Origin: Amphiduros pacificus
Lineage: Eukaryota; Annelida; Polychaeta; Phyllodocida; Hesionidae
DNA: 64,000 nucleotides
Assembly (NCBI GenBank): GCA_949316495.1
Contig: OX439002.1
Location: 6,417,501 to 6,481,500, forward strand
Reading direction: 5' to 3'
Part shown: positions 18,601 to 30,309 of the stretch, in pieces
How positions within the stretch are numbered: the stretch's first letter is position 1
Layout: every line of letters begins with the position of its first letter
Notes under the pieces: model-generated
The model's database searches: none
What the model was told of the DNA's origin: nothing
What the model saw: the letters and a program-made list of their open reading frames with translations, nothing else
Made by a program: the position numbers and the translations under genes

Positions 18601-19375
18601 TTGGTGATCAGCCGTAGTGTCCTGGATAGGGCTGCCTGATGGTATTAGCCTGGATACTTGGTGATCAGCCGTTGTGTCCTGGGTAGAGTTGCCTGATGGT
18701 GTTAGCCTGGATACTTGGTTATCAGCCGTAGTGTCCTGAGTAGGGTTGCCTGATGGTGTTAGCCTGGATACTTGGTGATCAGCCGTAGTGTCCTTGGTAG
18801 GGCTGCCTGATGGTGTTAGCCTGGATACTTGGTGATCAGCCGTAGTGTCCTGGGTAGGGTTGCCTGATGGTATTAGCCTGGATACTTGGTGATCAGCCGT
18901 AGTGTCCTGGATAGGGTTGCCTGATGGTGTTAGCCTGGATACTTGGTGATCAGCCGTAGTGTCCTGGGTAAGGCTGCCTGATACTTGGTTATCAGCCATA
19001 GTGTCCTGGGTAGGGTTGCCTGCTTGTGTTAGCCTGGATACTTGGTGATCAGCAGTAGTGTCCTGGGTAAGGCTGCCTGATACTTGGTTATCAGCCATAG
19101 TGTCCTGGGTAGGGTTGCCTGCTGGTGTTAGCCTGGATACTTGGTGATCAGCCGTAGTGTCCTGGGTAGGGTTGCCTGATGGTGTTAGCCTTGATACTTG
19201 GTGATCAGCCGTAGTGTCTACGGTAGAGTTGCCTGATGGTGTTAGCCTGGATACTTGGTGATCAGCAGTAGTGTCCTGGGTAGGGTTGCCTTCTGGTGTT
19301 AGCCTGGATACTTGGTGATCAGCCGTTGTGTCCTGGGTAGGGCTGCCCGATGGTGGGTAGGGTTGCCTAGTGGTA
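15620..19375. repeat. 57-bp satellite array, about 66 units, with higher-order structure
   Basis: The unit carries gatggtgttagcctggatac, ttggtgatcagccgtagtgt and cctgggtaggg(t/c)tgcc, often alternating t and c at the last variable base. A run of diagnostic variants (gttgtgtcc, gtagag, ggtatta, gttatcagcc, cctgagtag) occurs near 17200-17330 and again near 18625-18755, exactly 1425 bp (25 units) apart, showing a block duplication. The minus strand is open for 1174 codons as 19-residue repeats (TQDTTADHQVSRLTPSG). I regard that as a by-product of the 57-bp period. Confidence 0.97.
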
Positions 19376-19940
19376 AGGTTATCGGATCCCCGGGTTTCAA
19401 GCTAGGCATCTGCTTATGCCAGCTGCTATAGAGGTAAGGTTGCTCCTCCTCTGGGTACAAGCTGCCAGAATATATATTATGTCATGACTGTAGTAAACAG
19501 ATTCCTCTCTAATAACGCCTGACACTACTCCAAGAAAAATATACTTGTGTACGAATAATGAAGTGCATGTACAAACCAAGTTATGGACAGGAAGGGTGAG
19601 AAAATGGTCACCTCATTCTGCTGCAATATAAAATACAGTTGATATAGATAGGTTGAGATACCTCAGGTACCTCTGCTTATTTGAAGCCTTGTGAATAGAT
19701 AACGATTACCCTTTCAGTTATGCTAGCAAACTTTACAGCCAAATTTACATACTTTTCTTTTATAAAGGTTTGTTTCAGGCTTGTAGACTTGACACCTCAC
19801 AGAAAGAGGTACTGAGACCTGAGTTGCCAATTGTGAATTCGTAAATCAGGTATCCACTTTGTAGATCAATTGCTTTATACATTGCACGATGATATCATTA
19901 ACAGAATCATGTTGGAGGGGAGGGGATAAGTTGTGATAGT

Positions 19941-20990
19941 TTAGGGATGTGTTCTGATCATTAGTCCCTGATGTCAACTGTAGGGATGTGTTCTGATCAT
20001 TGGTCCCTGATGTCTACTGTAGGGATGTGTTCTGATCATTGGTCCCTGATGTCTACTGTAGGGATGTGTTCTGATCATTGGTTCCTGATGTCTACTGTAG
20101 GGATGTATTCTGATCATTGGTCCCTGATGTCTACTGTAGGGATGTGTTCTGATCATTGGTTCCTGATGTCTCCTGTAGGGATGTGTTCTAATCATTGGTC
20201 CCTGATGTCTACTGTAGGGATGTGTTCTGATCATTGGTCCCTGATGTCTACTGTAGGGATGTGTTCTGATCATTGGTCCCTGATGTCAACTGTAGGGATG
20301 TGTTCTGATCATTGGTCCCTGATGTCAACTGTAGGGATGTGTTCTGATCATTGGTCCCTGATGTCTACTGTAGGGATGTATTCTGATCATTGGTTCCTGA
20401 TGTCTACTGTAGGGATGTGTTCTGATCATTGGTTCCTGATGTCTCCTCTAGGGATGTGTTCTAATCATTGGTCCCTGATGTCTACTGTAGGGATGTGTTC
20501 TGATCATTGGTCCCTGATGTCTACTCTAGGGATGTGTTCTGATCATTGATCCCTGATGTCTACTGTAGGGATGTGTTTTGATCATTGGTCCCTGATGTCT
20601 ACTGTAGGGATGTGTTCTGATTATTGGTCCCTGATGTCTACTGTAGGGATGTGTTCTGATCATTGGTTCCTGATGTCTCCTGTAGGGATGTGTTCTGATC
20701 ATTGGTTCCTGATGTCTACTGTAGGGATGTGTTCTGATCATTGGTTCCTGATGTCTCCTGTAGGGATGTGTTCTAATCATTGGTCCCTGATGTCTACTGT
20801 AGGGATGTGTTCTGATCATTGGTCCCTGATGTCTACTCTAGTGTTGTTTTCTGATCATTGATCCCTGATGTCTACTGTAGGGATGTGTTCTGATCATTGG
20901 TCCCTGGTGTCTACTGTAGGGATGTGTTCTGATCATTGATCCCTGATGTCTACTGTAGGGATGTGTTCTGATCATTGGTCCCTGGTAGGG
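19941..20990. repeat. 39-bp satellite array, about 27 units
   Basis: The unit contains gggatgtgttctgatcattg, then gtccctgatgtctactgta. Variants (tcctgta, caactgta, ctctagg, gttcctg) recur in blocks. It is open on both strands because 39 is divisible by three. Confidence 0.97.
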
Positions 20991-20999
20991 ATGTGCTCA

Positions 21000-21780
21000 G
21001 TGATTAGGTCTGTGGTATTTACCACGTCTATTAACTTTTGCCCCTGGTTGCTGTGAGAGAGGTGTGATAGATTATGAATGCATGTCCATTGTTTATGTTG
21101 TACCTCTCCTTCAACTGGAGCAGACGGCCTGTTAAATGCTTAACATCTCAGTAACCATGGTTACCACAAACAACTCTTACATGTTACATTCTGTTCCAGT
21201 CCCAATCTTATGTTTAACCTTGAGGGGTTACACCCTCACGTATACCAGACCATTGGTCGCCCTTCACCTCAGCCTGTTTATCAGTCACAGATTGTCTGGC
21301 GGTTTGGATTTTACCTTCCCTACACTCTAGTATCATTATTAAAGAATTCAAATGATTTAGTTAAAGGAAAGACCCACTCAACCTTGGTGTATTCATTTAA
21401 GATTTATGCTGTGAACTCTATCGTTTGATCTTTATTTAATGTAAATTTGTCGAATTGTTATGCAGTATTTAACCTATGAACTTTAAGCATACATTAACAT
21501 GATCTTGGAATTTATTTTCAAAATCGAGAATTACATTATGTGGAAACCTATGATTCATACCCAACTTGCCAAGTGGTGACCTGTACAGCGGGTACTCACC
21601 GATTATGAATGATTTGTAAACGATTAGTGGTTGAAACAGTTATTGGATCTTACACAGTGCATATGAACGTTACCCCTGATTCGTCCAGAATTGCTGATAT
21701 CTTGCCTTACCTTACTAAGTTAATTTACATGCATAATCTTTCATTGAAAGACCAATGATCACTCACATATCACACTGTGT
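21000..21780. other. Unique AT-rich spacer, nothing recognised
   Basis: No splice-bounded coding sequence, RNA gene or repeat is evident between the 39-bp array and the AT microsatellite. Confidence 0.5.
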
Positions 21781-21786
21781 ACAAAC

Positions 21787-21787
<1 letters not shown>

Positions 21788-21846
<59 letters not shown>
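21788..21846. repeat. (AT)n microsatellite
   Basis: About 30 AT dinucleotides, directly abutting the dispersed repeat that follows. Confidence 0.95.
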
Positions 21847-21848
<2 letters not shown>

Positions 21849-22023
21849 ATTCAATACAGAGGAACAGAGGATATGGTGGGCTTTATTCTTTAAATTGAGA
21901 AATACAGATTTCTATGACGACGGCAGTACGACTTGCCCAAATTTCCCTGGACTCTCAAAGCTGTTCCTATCCGTATAAACTTTAAAAAATACCTGACTTT
22001 TCTTGATGATTTAACCTGGTGCC
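21847..22023 (+). repeat. 177-bp dispersed repeat, copy 1
   Basis: From caattcaatacagaggaaca to tgatttaacctggtgcc. It is nearly identical, about four substitutions and one indel, to the reverse complement of 41774-41951. Both copies have a long (AT)n run at the caattcaat end. Family unknown; no terminal inverted repeats or tRNA-like boxes seen. Confidence 0.9.
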
Positions 22024-22068
22024 ATATATATATATATATATATATATATCTGTGAGTGTGTGTGTGTG
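22024..22068. repeat. (AT)n followed by (GT)n
   Basis: About 13 AT units, then gtgagtgtgtgtgtgtgt, on the far side of dispersed repeat copy 1. Confidence 0.9.
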
Positions 22069-22069
22069 T

Positions 22070-23840
22070 AAACTTTACTAAAGAAAGGCATTTGGTAAAG
22101 GCAAGCATAAGTACAGCTTTACTCATAGTTTTAATTGTGATAGTAATGGGTTTGCGGTAAGTTGGTTGGATTCTGTTGGAGCGGCATAACAGTGGCATGA
22201 AGCATTGCAGTCACCGCCTCCTTCCGAAACAGCTCCCATAATTCCTCACTCTGTCCACCAGAGGCAGACCTAAATAGGTTCAGCACGTCGCCCTCTCGTG
22301 AAGACTGATTTCACATCTTATTGTTGAGCAGACGTCTCCTCAAGTGAAAACTTTTACTCCGGATATCATACAAAGCGGAATCACTTCTGATATTATTTTA
22401 AAGGCGAGAAGAAGAATTCGCCAAACGACTTCAAGATTGAAAGGAGAAAAAACGCTCGTCAGTGCCATCTGGTGATGCTCGCATGAAAGGTACGCCAGGT
22501 GACAGCACTACAAAAGTGTGGAACATATCATGTACCATAGAAATACAAATGTCTGTCTTCATTCAGATCTAACAGCAATAATATGCACATCTCAACTTCG
22601 TCTCCGTCCAATTTTAGAGTTTTGAAAGAATGTGATAGAAATTGATCTAATTAAAGATATTTGTCATATGATTATAATTCCAAAACAAATCACTAAATGC
22701 ACATTTGTTTCGACTATTCACTAAATATTATTCATGCATTTGCATATTAAAAATCAATTAACTGAATCGATTATCTCGAGGTCTCAATATCGAATTATGA
22801 ATGGCATATCACACAAGGGGTTTTATGGACTAAATGCATTAAGAGAGTCGAGATTTGACTTCAAGTCCATACATATGCAGGGCACGTCTGGAGATACAGG
22901 CAAGGGCAGAATGTCAATGAAAGATGTTCGTAGGTAACGACAGATATATTGTCACAACATTTAGACTGAATATAATCCATATTTCTACTGAAATGTGGAT
23001 CAAAACAAAATGTTGAGTGAGCAATCTTATCACAAATGAAGGTAAATGTATATAACCAGACCTGCACTGAACTATTATGCTAGACACACGGGTAAAGACA
23101 CATATAACGACACAGATAGACACAGATAAAGACACAGGTAACACACAGGTAAAGATGTGCGAAAAGACACAGTTAAAGACACACATAAAGACACACCTTA
23201 AGGCACAGATTAGATATGCTCAATTTGCCAGGGGAAAAAGGCCATATCTCCTACTCATCTATTTTACCTTGCATTCTAACCCCACAAGCTATATTCTAGG
23301 CATATCTAGCAAGTATGTCTGACCCTCATTAGTTAATCAAATGCCATATTGCTTTGTAGGCTGTAAACATGCTGAACATATATAGGTACATTTCATTGAT
23401 ATAGCTATAACAATTGATTAAAAGAGTGCGTACCACAAGGTCACAAGGTCAGAAGGTCAATGTGACCTCTATTAGATGGTCAATGTGAACTATATTAGAA
23501 GGCCAATGTGACCTCTAGTAGGGAGCCTTTTGAACATGCTTAAGGTTGGCCTCATGACCGACGAATCAAAGTGCAAAATCCATGATAAATTCTTGAAATC
23601 ATTAGCTTTGTAGCCTTCATATTACAGTTTCATTGTAAACGTGTCTGAGTGGTGAATATAGACCAGATTGCAGCATTGACAGGAATGACTCTGAGAGACA
23701 CTTAGTGGAAAACTATTTTACGTCACATGGATAGGTTGAAAAATTGTTTATTTTTTAAATTGTTTTTTGTTTGTTTGTTTTTGTTTTTTACTTTGTGCTG
23801 GTTGAATATTCTCTGATAGATCTAAACTTGTCTGTTGTTG
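22070..23840. other. Intergenic spacer with minor repeats only
   Basis: No gene recognised. Around 23080-23210 there is an irregular acacag/taaagacac-rich patch, and near 23760 a T-rich (gttt)n patch. Confidence 0.5.
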
Positions 23841-24541
23841 ATAACATTATATTTTAGGAAGGTACCATTGGTTTGATAAGATATTATATTTTAGGAAGGT
23901 ACCATTGGTTTGATAAGATATTATATTTTAGGAAGGTACCATTGGTTTGATAAGATATTATATTTTAGGAAGGTACCATTGGTTTGATAAGATATTATAT
24001 TTTAGGAAGGTACCATTGGTTTGATAAGATATTATATTTTAGGAAGGTACCATTGGTTTGATAAGATATTATATTTTAGGAAGGTACCATTGGTTTGATA
24101 AGATATTATATTTTAGGAAGGTACCATTGGTTTGATGAGATATTATATTTTAGGAAGGTACCATTGGTTTGATGAGATATTATATTTTAGGAAGGTACCA
24201 TTGGTTTGATAAGATATTATATTTTAGGAAGGTACCATTGGTTTGATAAGATATTATATTTTAGGAAGGTACCATTGGTTTGATAAGATATTATATTTCA
24301 GGAAGGTACCATTGGTTTGATAAGATATTATATTTTAGGAAGGTACCATTGGTTTGATAAGATATTATATTTAAGGAAGGTACCATTGGTTTGATAAGAT
24401 ATTATATTTTAGGAAGGTACCATTGGTTTGATAAGATATTATATTTTAGGAAGGTACCATTGGTTTGATAAGATATTATATTTTAGGAAGGTACCATTGG
24501 TTTGATAAGATATTATATTTTAGGAAGGTACCATTGGTTTG
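23841..24541. repeat. 37-bp satellite array, 19 nearly identical units
   Basis: The unit contains ataagatattatattttagg, then aaggtaccattggtttg. I count only a handful of substitutions in 700 bp, so this is one of the most homogeneous arrays in the window and probably recently expanded. Confidence 0.97.
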
Positions 24542-24544
24542 TTT

Positions 24545-25330
24545 CACGACAAGAGCAACATGGACCTCATTCAAGCAAATGACTTTGCTGTCGAAAAATA
24601 AAGGTATTGGACTTATAAAGATATAACTCTAAGGTTATGACAAAACCGGTTACAGATTCAGAAAGGTGCTTTTCTTTTTGCATTGCAAAAGAAACTGTTT
24701 ATGATCATATCAGAGATCGGAAAATCCACCAGGTGGCAACACTGCATCACCATGACGGTCAGAAAAAAGTCGGCAAAGTGTTTGAGTTATATATCTTGGT
24801 GAACAATGGCTTTTCTGGTTTGGATTTAGCATCGAAGTATTCAGAACAACTTTAGAAACGTCCAAGGATACGAATTGTTTGTACATTTATACTGTCTTGG
24901 CCACAGTGAAGGAGAGATAACTTTGAAAGATTGTTGGACAATATAGAGGCAGGTGGGTGATAATCGGCCTGTCTGTGCACTGACATATCTGACTTGTTTA
25001 ATTCATAAAGACACAGTGAGCATATCGCAGAAATACTGGGAGCATGTGGGAGAAACCTTTTTCTACATTGAAACATTTTGGCCTTGAAAGTCGTTCAATA
25101 TTCTCACTACTTCTGCCATCAATGCCCTGTTGTTCGAATTTGGAACTCCACTTCCAGTCTACTCTCCATTGTAGATCCAGGATTTATACCTGGCTCTGCA
25201 AGTATTGACCATAATCAGTGAGTACTTAGAGGTCAACGCCCATAACAAGCTTCTTTTATAAGTCAATCAACACGGAGTAAAAAAATTTGTCACATCTAAT
25301 AACACAGCTAAACAAGAATTAACAATGAAA
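24545..25330. other. Intergenic spacer, no gene recognised
   Basis: A 72-codon open frame (24637-24855) has no recognised domain and no splice or promoter context. Confidence 0.45.
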
Positions 25331-25356
25331 CAACAAATCAAAATATTTTTGTAAAA

Positions 25357-25715
25357 ATGGTTTTCTTCATGAAAAAGCTCTCTCAGATCCGAAATTGCAT
25401 TGATGAGAAAACTGCCAATACCTTTGCTCATGCCTTCATTACCTCTACACTGGACTATGACAATGTGCTACTGGCTGGACTACCCAGATGTGAACTGGCA
25501 AAGCTACAAAAATTGCCAAATGCAGCGGCCAGTGCGGTGGGGAAATTGAAGAAAAGAGATCATATAACACAAAAATTAATGGAGCTACACTGGCTGCCAG
25601 TTGCAGCTAGAATTGACTTTAAAATGGCTTTACTGACATGGAAGTTGCAAAACGGCCTTGCCCCTAATTATCTATCGAAACTAATAACGCCTAAAATGGG
25701 GTCCAAAGCCTTGAG
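25357..25715 (+). mobile_element. LINE reverse transcriptase C-terminal fragment (CR1/L2-like)
   Basis: The frame reads LSQIRNCIDEKTANTFAHAF, ITSTLDYDNVLLAGLP, then LHWLPVAARIDFKMALL and NGLAPNYLS. These are the conserved landmarks after the reverse transcriptase domain of CR1/L2-type LINEs (typically ITSRLDYCNSLLYGLP and LHWLPVxxRI). Upstream RT and endonuclease parts are missing, so this is a truncated copy. Confidence 0.88.
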
Positions 25716-25773
25716 ATCTATTGATAACAATGACAATTATTATTATTATTTATCTGAAATGTCATGTAGTGGC

Positions 25774-25830
25774 AGAAGAACTGGTGCTAATAAACTTGCG
25801 CTCCAACAAACTGCGCCACAGGCCATGGCC
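25774..25830 (-). mobile_element. Fragment of the tRNA-derived SINE (5' part)
   Basis: About 57 bp matching, at roughly 84%, the 5' (tRNA-like) end of the SINE at 33144-33464: same order of gaactggtgctaata, gcgctc and gccacaggcc. The rest of the element is absent. It sits just after the LINE fragment. Confidence 0.75.
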
Positions 25831-25834
25831 TGAA

Positions 25835-26876
25835 CTAATCTAAATATGCGTCAAATATTTATATGCCAAGAATTACAGGTATCAGAATTCAGTCACAGTC
25901 AAAAGGTCCAAAAAGCAAAGTGATAAATGTACACTTACAATAAAGATAAATGAACGAGCAGATATGAAATAATAACTCAATAAGTTTCCATAGTTACGCT
26001 GCTATCACCCAACTCAGCGGGGGTGAAACTCGCAATCGATGACCTACGCTGTAATATTCATCCCCGGAGCAGGATGTATATGCACCTGTTTGTTGTTAAA
26101 TAGATTGAAAAGAATTAAATAGTTTGAAATGAGTTCCATGTCTATGGATGTTCAGTCATGCTACATTTGATCAGAAATTTAAGATCTGTTTTATTTTTGT
26201 ATTTTTTCATATTTCAAAGTTTCGTTATAATCCTAGGGGGTGGATATGGCTCAGTGGTTAGGGACAAGAAGCCAGTGAGCCATGACTAGTTGTCAAAGGC
26301 CGTGGTGTGTGTCATGTCTATATGATAATGCAAAAGAAAGACCCCCAGTCTTCGTAAAGAGAAGGGCATTGAGTCCCGGTCCCATGTCACGTCATAGTCA
26401 AACCAGTGCTGGAAAGGTCAGGGTGGGGTATCGGTTTATCTCAGCTGTTCAATCTCAGCTATTCAACAGAGAGAGAAAAACATTTCTCTGATTATGAGTA
26501 CATTATTGTTCAATGCGCACCGTATTATCAACACAATGCCCGAAGGAAACAACAATGAAGAAAGCTTTTACCGAAACCTTATTGAGTTTCCTAATTGATA
26601 TTATATATTAAAGTTGTTCTTGTCGTGTCTTGTCACAAGAGTATCGTCAATGGAGAAGTTTGTCATTTATGCATCCTTAAAGACACAGGTAGAAGTACAC
26701 GAGGGGTGAGTTACTTTGTGAGGCTGCCAGCAGTCATATTGAGACTATTATTGGGCGCTCAGTTAGCATAAATACCTTGTTCATCTCAGGAGGTTTGCTC
26801 ACATTACTTGGCAGAGGAACACAGGAGACAGACAATGCGATGTGATGTGTGTTCTCCGTAGCGTTTTGCTGAAGTA
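25835..26876. other. Intergenic spacer, no gene recognised
   Basis: Nothing coding is supported. A tRNA A-box-like tggctcagtggttag at 26247-26261 has no properly spaced B box. Confidence 0.45.
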
Positions 26877-26878
26877 AT

Positions 26879-28985
26879 CGAGTATAGGTGACCATAATTA
26901 ATAGCGCCTGCTTCATATTAATGGTGTGAATGAGTCATCGAGTATAGGTGACCATAATCAATAGCGCCTGCTTCATATTAATGGTGTGAGTGAGTCATTG
27001 AGTATAGGTGACCATAATTAATAGTGCCTGCTTCATATTAATGGTCTGAGTGAGTCATCAAGTATAGGTGACCATAATTAATAGCGCCTGCTTCATATTA
27101 ATCGTGTGCGTGTGAGTGAGTCATTGAGTATAGGTGACCATAATTAATAGCGCCTGCTTCATATTAATGGTGTGAGTGAGTCATCAAGTATAGGTGACCA
27201 TAATTAATAGTGCCTGCTTCATATTAATGGTGTGAGTGAGTCATCGAGTATAGGTGACCATAATTAATAGCGCCTGCTTCATATTAATGGTGTGAGTGAG
27301 TCATCGAGTATAGGTGACCATAATTAATAGCGCCTGCTTCATATTAATGGTGTGAGTGAGTCATCGAATATAAGTGACCATAATTAATAGTGCCTGCTTC
27401 ATATTAATGGTGTGAGTGAGTCATCGAGTATAGGTGACCATAATTATTAGCGCCTGCTTCATATTAATGGTATGAGTGAGTCATCGAGTATAGGTGACCA
27501 TAATTAATAGCGCCTGCTTCATATTAATGGTGTGAGTGAGTCATCGAGTATAGGTGACCATAATTAATAGCGCCTGCTTCATATTGATGGTCTGAGTGAG
27601 TCATCAAGTATAGGCGACCATAATTAATAGCGCCTGCTTCATATTGATGGTCTGAGTGAGTCATCAAGTATAGGCGACCATGATTAATAGCGCCTGCTTC
27701 ATATTAATGGTGTGAGTGAGTCATCGAGTATAGGTGACCATAATTAATAGCGCCTGCTTCATATTAATGGTGTGAGTGAGTCATCGAGTATAGGTGACCA
27801 TAATGAGTCGAGCATGCTTCATATTAATGGTCTGAGCGAGTCATTGAGTATAGGTGACCATAATTAGTAGCGCCTGCTTCATATTAATGGTGTGAGTGAG
27901 TCATCGAGTACAGGTGACCATAAATAGTAGCGCCTGCTTTATATTAATGGTCTGAGTAAGTTATCGAGTATAGGTGACCATAATTAATAGCGCCTGCTTC
28001 ATATTGATGGTCTGAGTGAGTCATCAAGTATAGGCGACCATAATTAATAGCACCTGCTTCATATTAATGGTGTGAGTGAGTCATCGAGTATAGGTGACCA
28101 TAATTAATAGCGCCTGCTTCATATTAATCCTGTGCGTGAGTCATCGAGTATAGGCGACCATAATTAATAGCGCCTGCTTCATATAAATGGTCTGAGTGAG
28201 TCATCGAGTATAAGTGACTATAATTAATAGCGCCTGCTTCATATTACTGGTGTGAGTGAGTCATCGAGTATAGGTGACCATAATTAATAGCACCTGCTTC
28301 ATATTAATGGTGTGAGTGAGTCATCAAGTATAGGTGACCATAATTAATAGCGCCTGCTTCATATTAATGGTCTGAGTGAGTCATCGAGTATAGGTGACCA
28401 TAATTAATAGCGCCTGCTTCATATTAATCGTGTGCGTGTGAGTGAGTCATCGAGTATAGGCGACCATAATTAATAGCGCCTGCTTCATATTAATGGTGTG
28501 AGTGAGTCATCGAGTATAGGTGACCATAATTAATAGCGCCTGCTTCATATTAATGGTGTGAGTGAGTCATCGAGTATAGGCGACCATAATTAATAGCGCC
28601 TGCTTCATATTAATGGTGTGAGTGAGTCATCGAGTATAGGTGACCATAATCAATAGCGCCTGCTTCATATTAATGGTGTGAGTGAGTCATCGAGTATAGG
28701 CAACCATAATTAATAGCGCCTGCTTCATATTAATCGTGTGCGTGAGTCATCGAGTATAGGCGACCATAATTAATAGCGCCTGCTTCATATTAATGGTGTG
28801 AGTGAGTCATTGAGTATAGGGGACCATAATTAGTAGCGCCTGCTTCATATTAATGGTGTGAGTGAGTCATCGAGTATAGGCGACCATAATTAATAGCGCC
28901 TGCTTCATATTAATGGTGTGAGTGAGTCATCGAGTATAGGTGACCATAATTAATAGCACCTGCTTCATATTAATGTTGTGAGTAA
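26879..28985. repeat. 60-bp satellite array, about 35 units
   Basis: The unit contains gagtataggtgaccataatt, then aatagcgcctgcttcatatt and aatggtgtgagtgagtcatc. Two units carry the same 6-bp insertion with a linked change (aatcgtgtgcgtgtgagtga near 27101 and 28428), and aggcgacc units are scattered, so blocks have been copied within the array. Confidence 0.97.
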
Positions 28986-28989
28986 GGTA

Positions 28990-29650
28990 ACCGCTAGAAC
29001 CAACTAAAGACGTATATAAAGATATATCGCTCGGATATAGTATACACGCACATATCAAACACGCCTTGAACGGGATATATTAACATATGAAATGTGAATT
29101 TTAATGTAGTAAAAAAACATTGCATGTTAAAATAGCTGTTTTCATTGTCATAGAAATTGATTTGTTTTTGCAGGGTTTCAGAGCGAGACACGGGGATCAC
29201 GTGATGGTGTACGTTAATATTTTTCTCTGACATTCCCGGGGAGACGTGGAGAACAAGAAAAAATCCAGTCCTTATTTCCGATCAATCCTGATCCTTACAT
29301 TCCTCTCCCTCCCATTCGTTTTTTGTCTTTCCTCTGCATTTATGATAACGGCAATCACAGAGCTGCAGGTAGCAGTCATATTGCTCCTCATAACCTCGTG
29401 AAAAATAAAGTCAGATAGATTTTAAGGGATATTCAGGGTGCTTGCCTACGTTCATGTGAATCATCATAATGGTTCATGTAAATGTGTCTGCCCTAAAAAG
29501 ATCATGAATGGCGTCTAAAGAAAAGAATTTTTTCTTATTCGGAAGGGGTCCTGCCCCCCTCCCCATAAAAAAACAAAGAAAGGATGAAAGAAATAGAAAT
29601 AAGTTGCTAGTTTAGATTATTAATCCAACATATAAGCGAAATCAGTTAAC
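28990..29650. other. Spacer between two arrays, nothing recognised
   Basis: No coding, RNA or transposon signal seen. Confidence 0.5.
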
Positions 29651-29654
29651 GTTT

Positions 29655-30297
29655 CGGCGTGGCGCCAGAGGCTCATGATGACAGTTACGGTTGCCGTTTT
29701 AGCGTGGCGCCAGAGGCTCATGATGATAGTTACGGTTGCCGTTTTAGCGTGGCGCCAGAGGCTCATGATGACAGTTACGGTTGCCGTTTTAGCGTGGCGC
29801 CAGAGGCTCATGATGACAGTTACGGTTGCCGTTTTAGCGTGGCGCCAGAGGCTCATGATGACAGTTACGGTTGCCGTTTTAGCGTGGCGCCAGAGGCTCA
29901 TGATGACAGTTACGGTTGCCGTTTTAGCGTGGCGCCAGAGGCTCATGATGACAGTTACGGTTGCCGTTTTAGCGTGGCGCCAGAGGCTCATGATGACAGT
30001 TACGGTTGCCGTTTTAGCGTGGCGCCAGAGGCTCATGATGACAGTTACGGTTGCCGTTTTAGCGTGGCGCCAGAGGCTCATGATGACAGTTACGGTTGCC
30101 GTTTTAGCTTGGCGCCAGAGGCTCATGATGACAGTTACGGTTGCCGTTTTAGCGTGACGCCAGAGGCTCATGATGACAGTTACGGTTGCCGTTTTAGCGT
30201 GACGCCAGAGGCTCATGATGACAGTTACGGTTGCCGTTTTAGCGTGGTGCCAGAGGCTCATGATGACAGTTACGGCTGCCGTTTTAGCGTGACGGTC
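29655..30297. repeat. 45-bp satellite array, 14 units
   Basis: The unit contains gtggcgccagaggctcatga, then tgacagttacggttgccgtt and ttagc. It is GC-rich beside its surroundings and has the palindrome GGCGCC in most units. Both strands stay open (217 and 251 codons) because of the 15-codon period. Confidence 0.97.
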
Positions 30298-30309
30298 ACT
30301 GCTGACATT

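Noticed and set aside
15574-19098. 1174-codon minus-strand open frame as a repetitive protein gene
   Set aside because: It coincides with the 57-bp satellite (19 codons per unit). It starts and ends inside the repeat, and there is no signal peptide, promoter or splice context.
26247-26420. Possible tRNA gene or SINE head (tggctcagtggttag)
   Set aside because: A plausible B box (about 26366) is roughly 100 nt away rather than 30-40, and no cloverleaf can be drawn.
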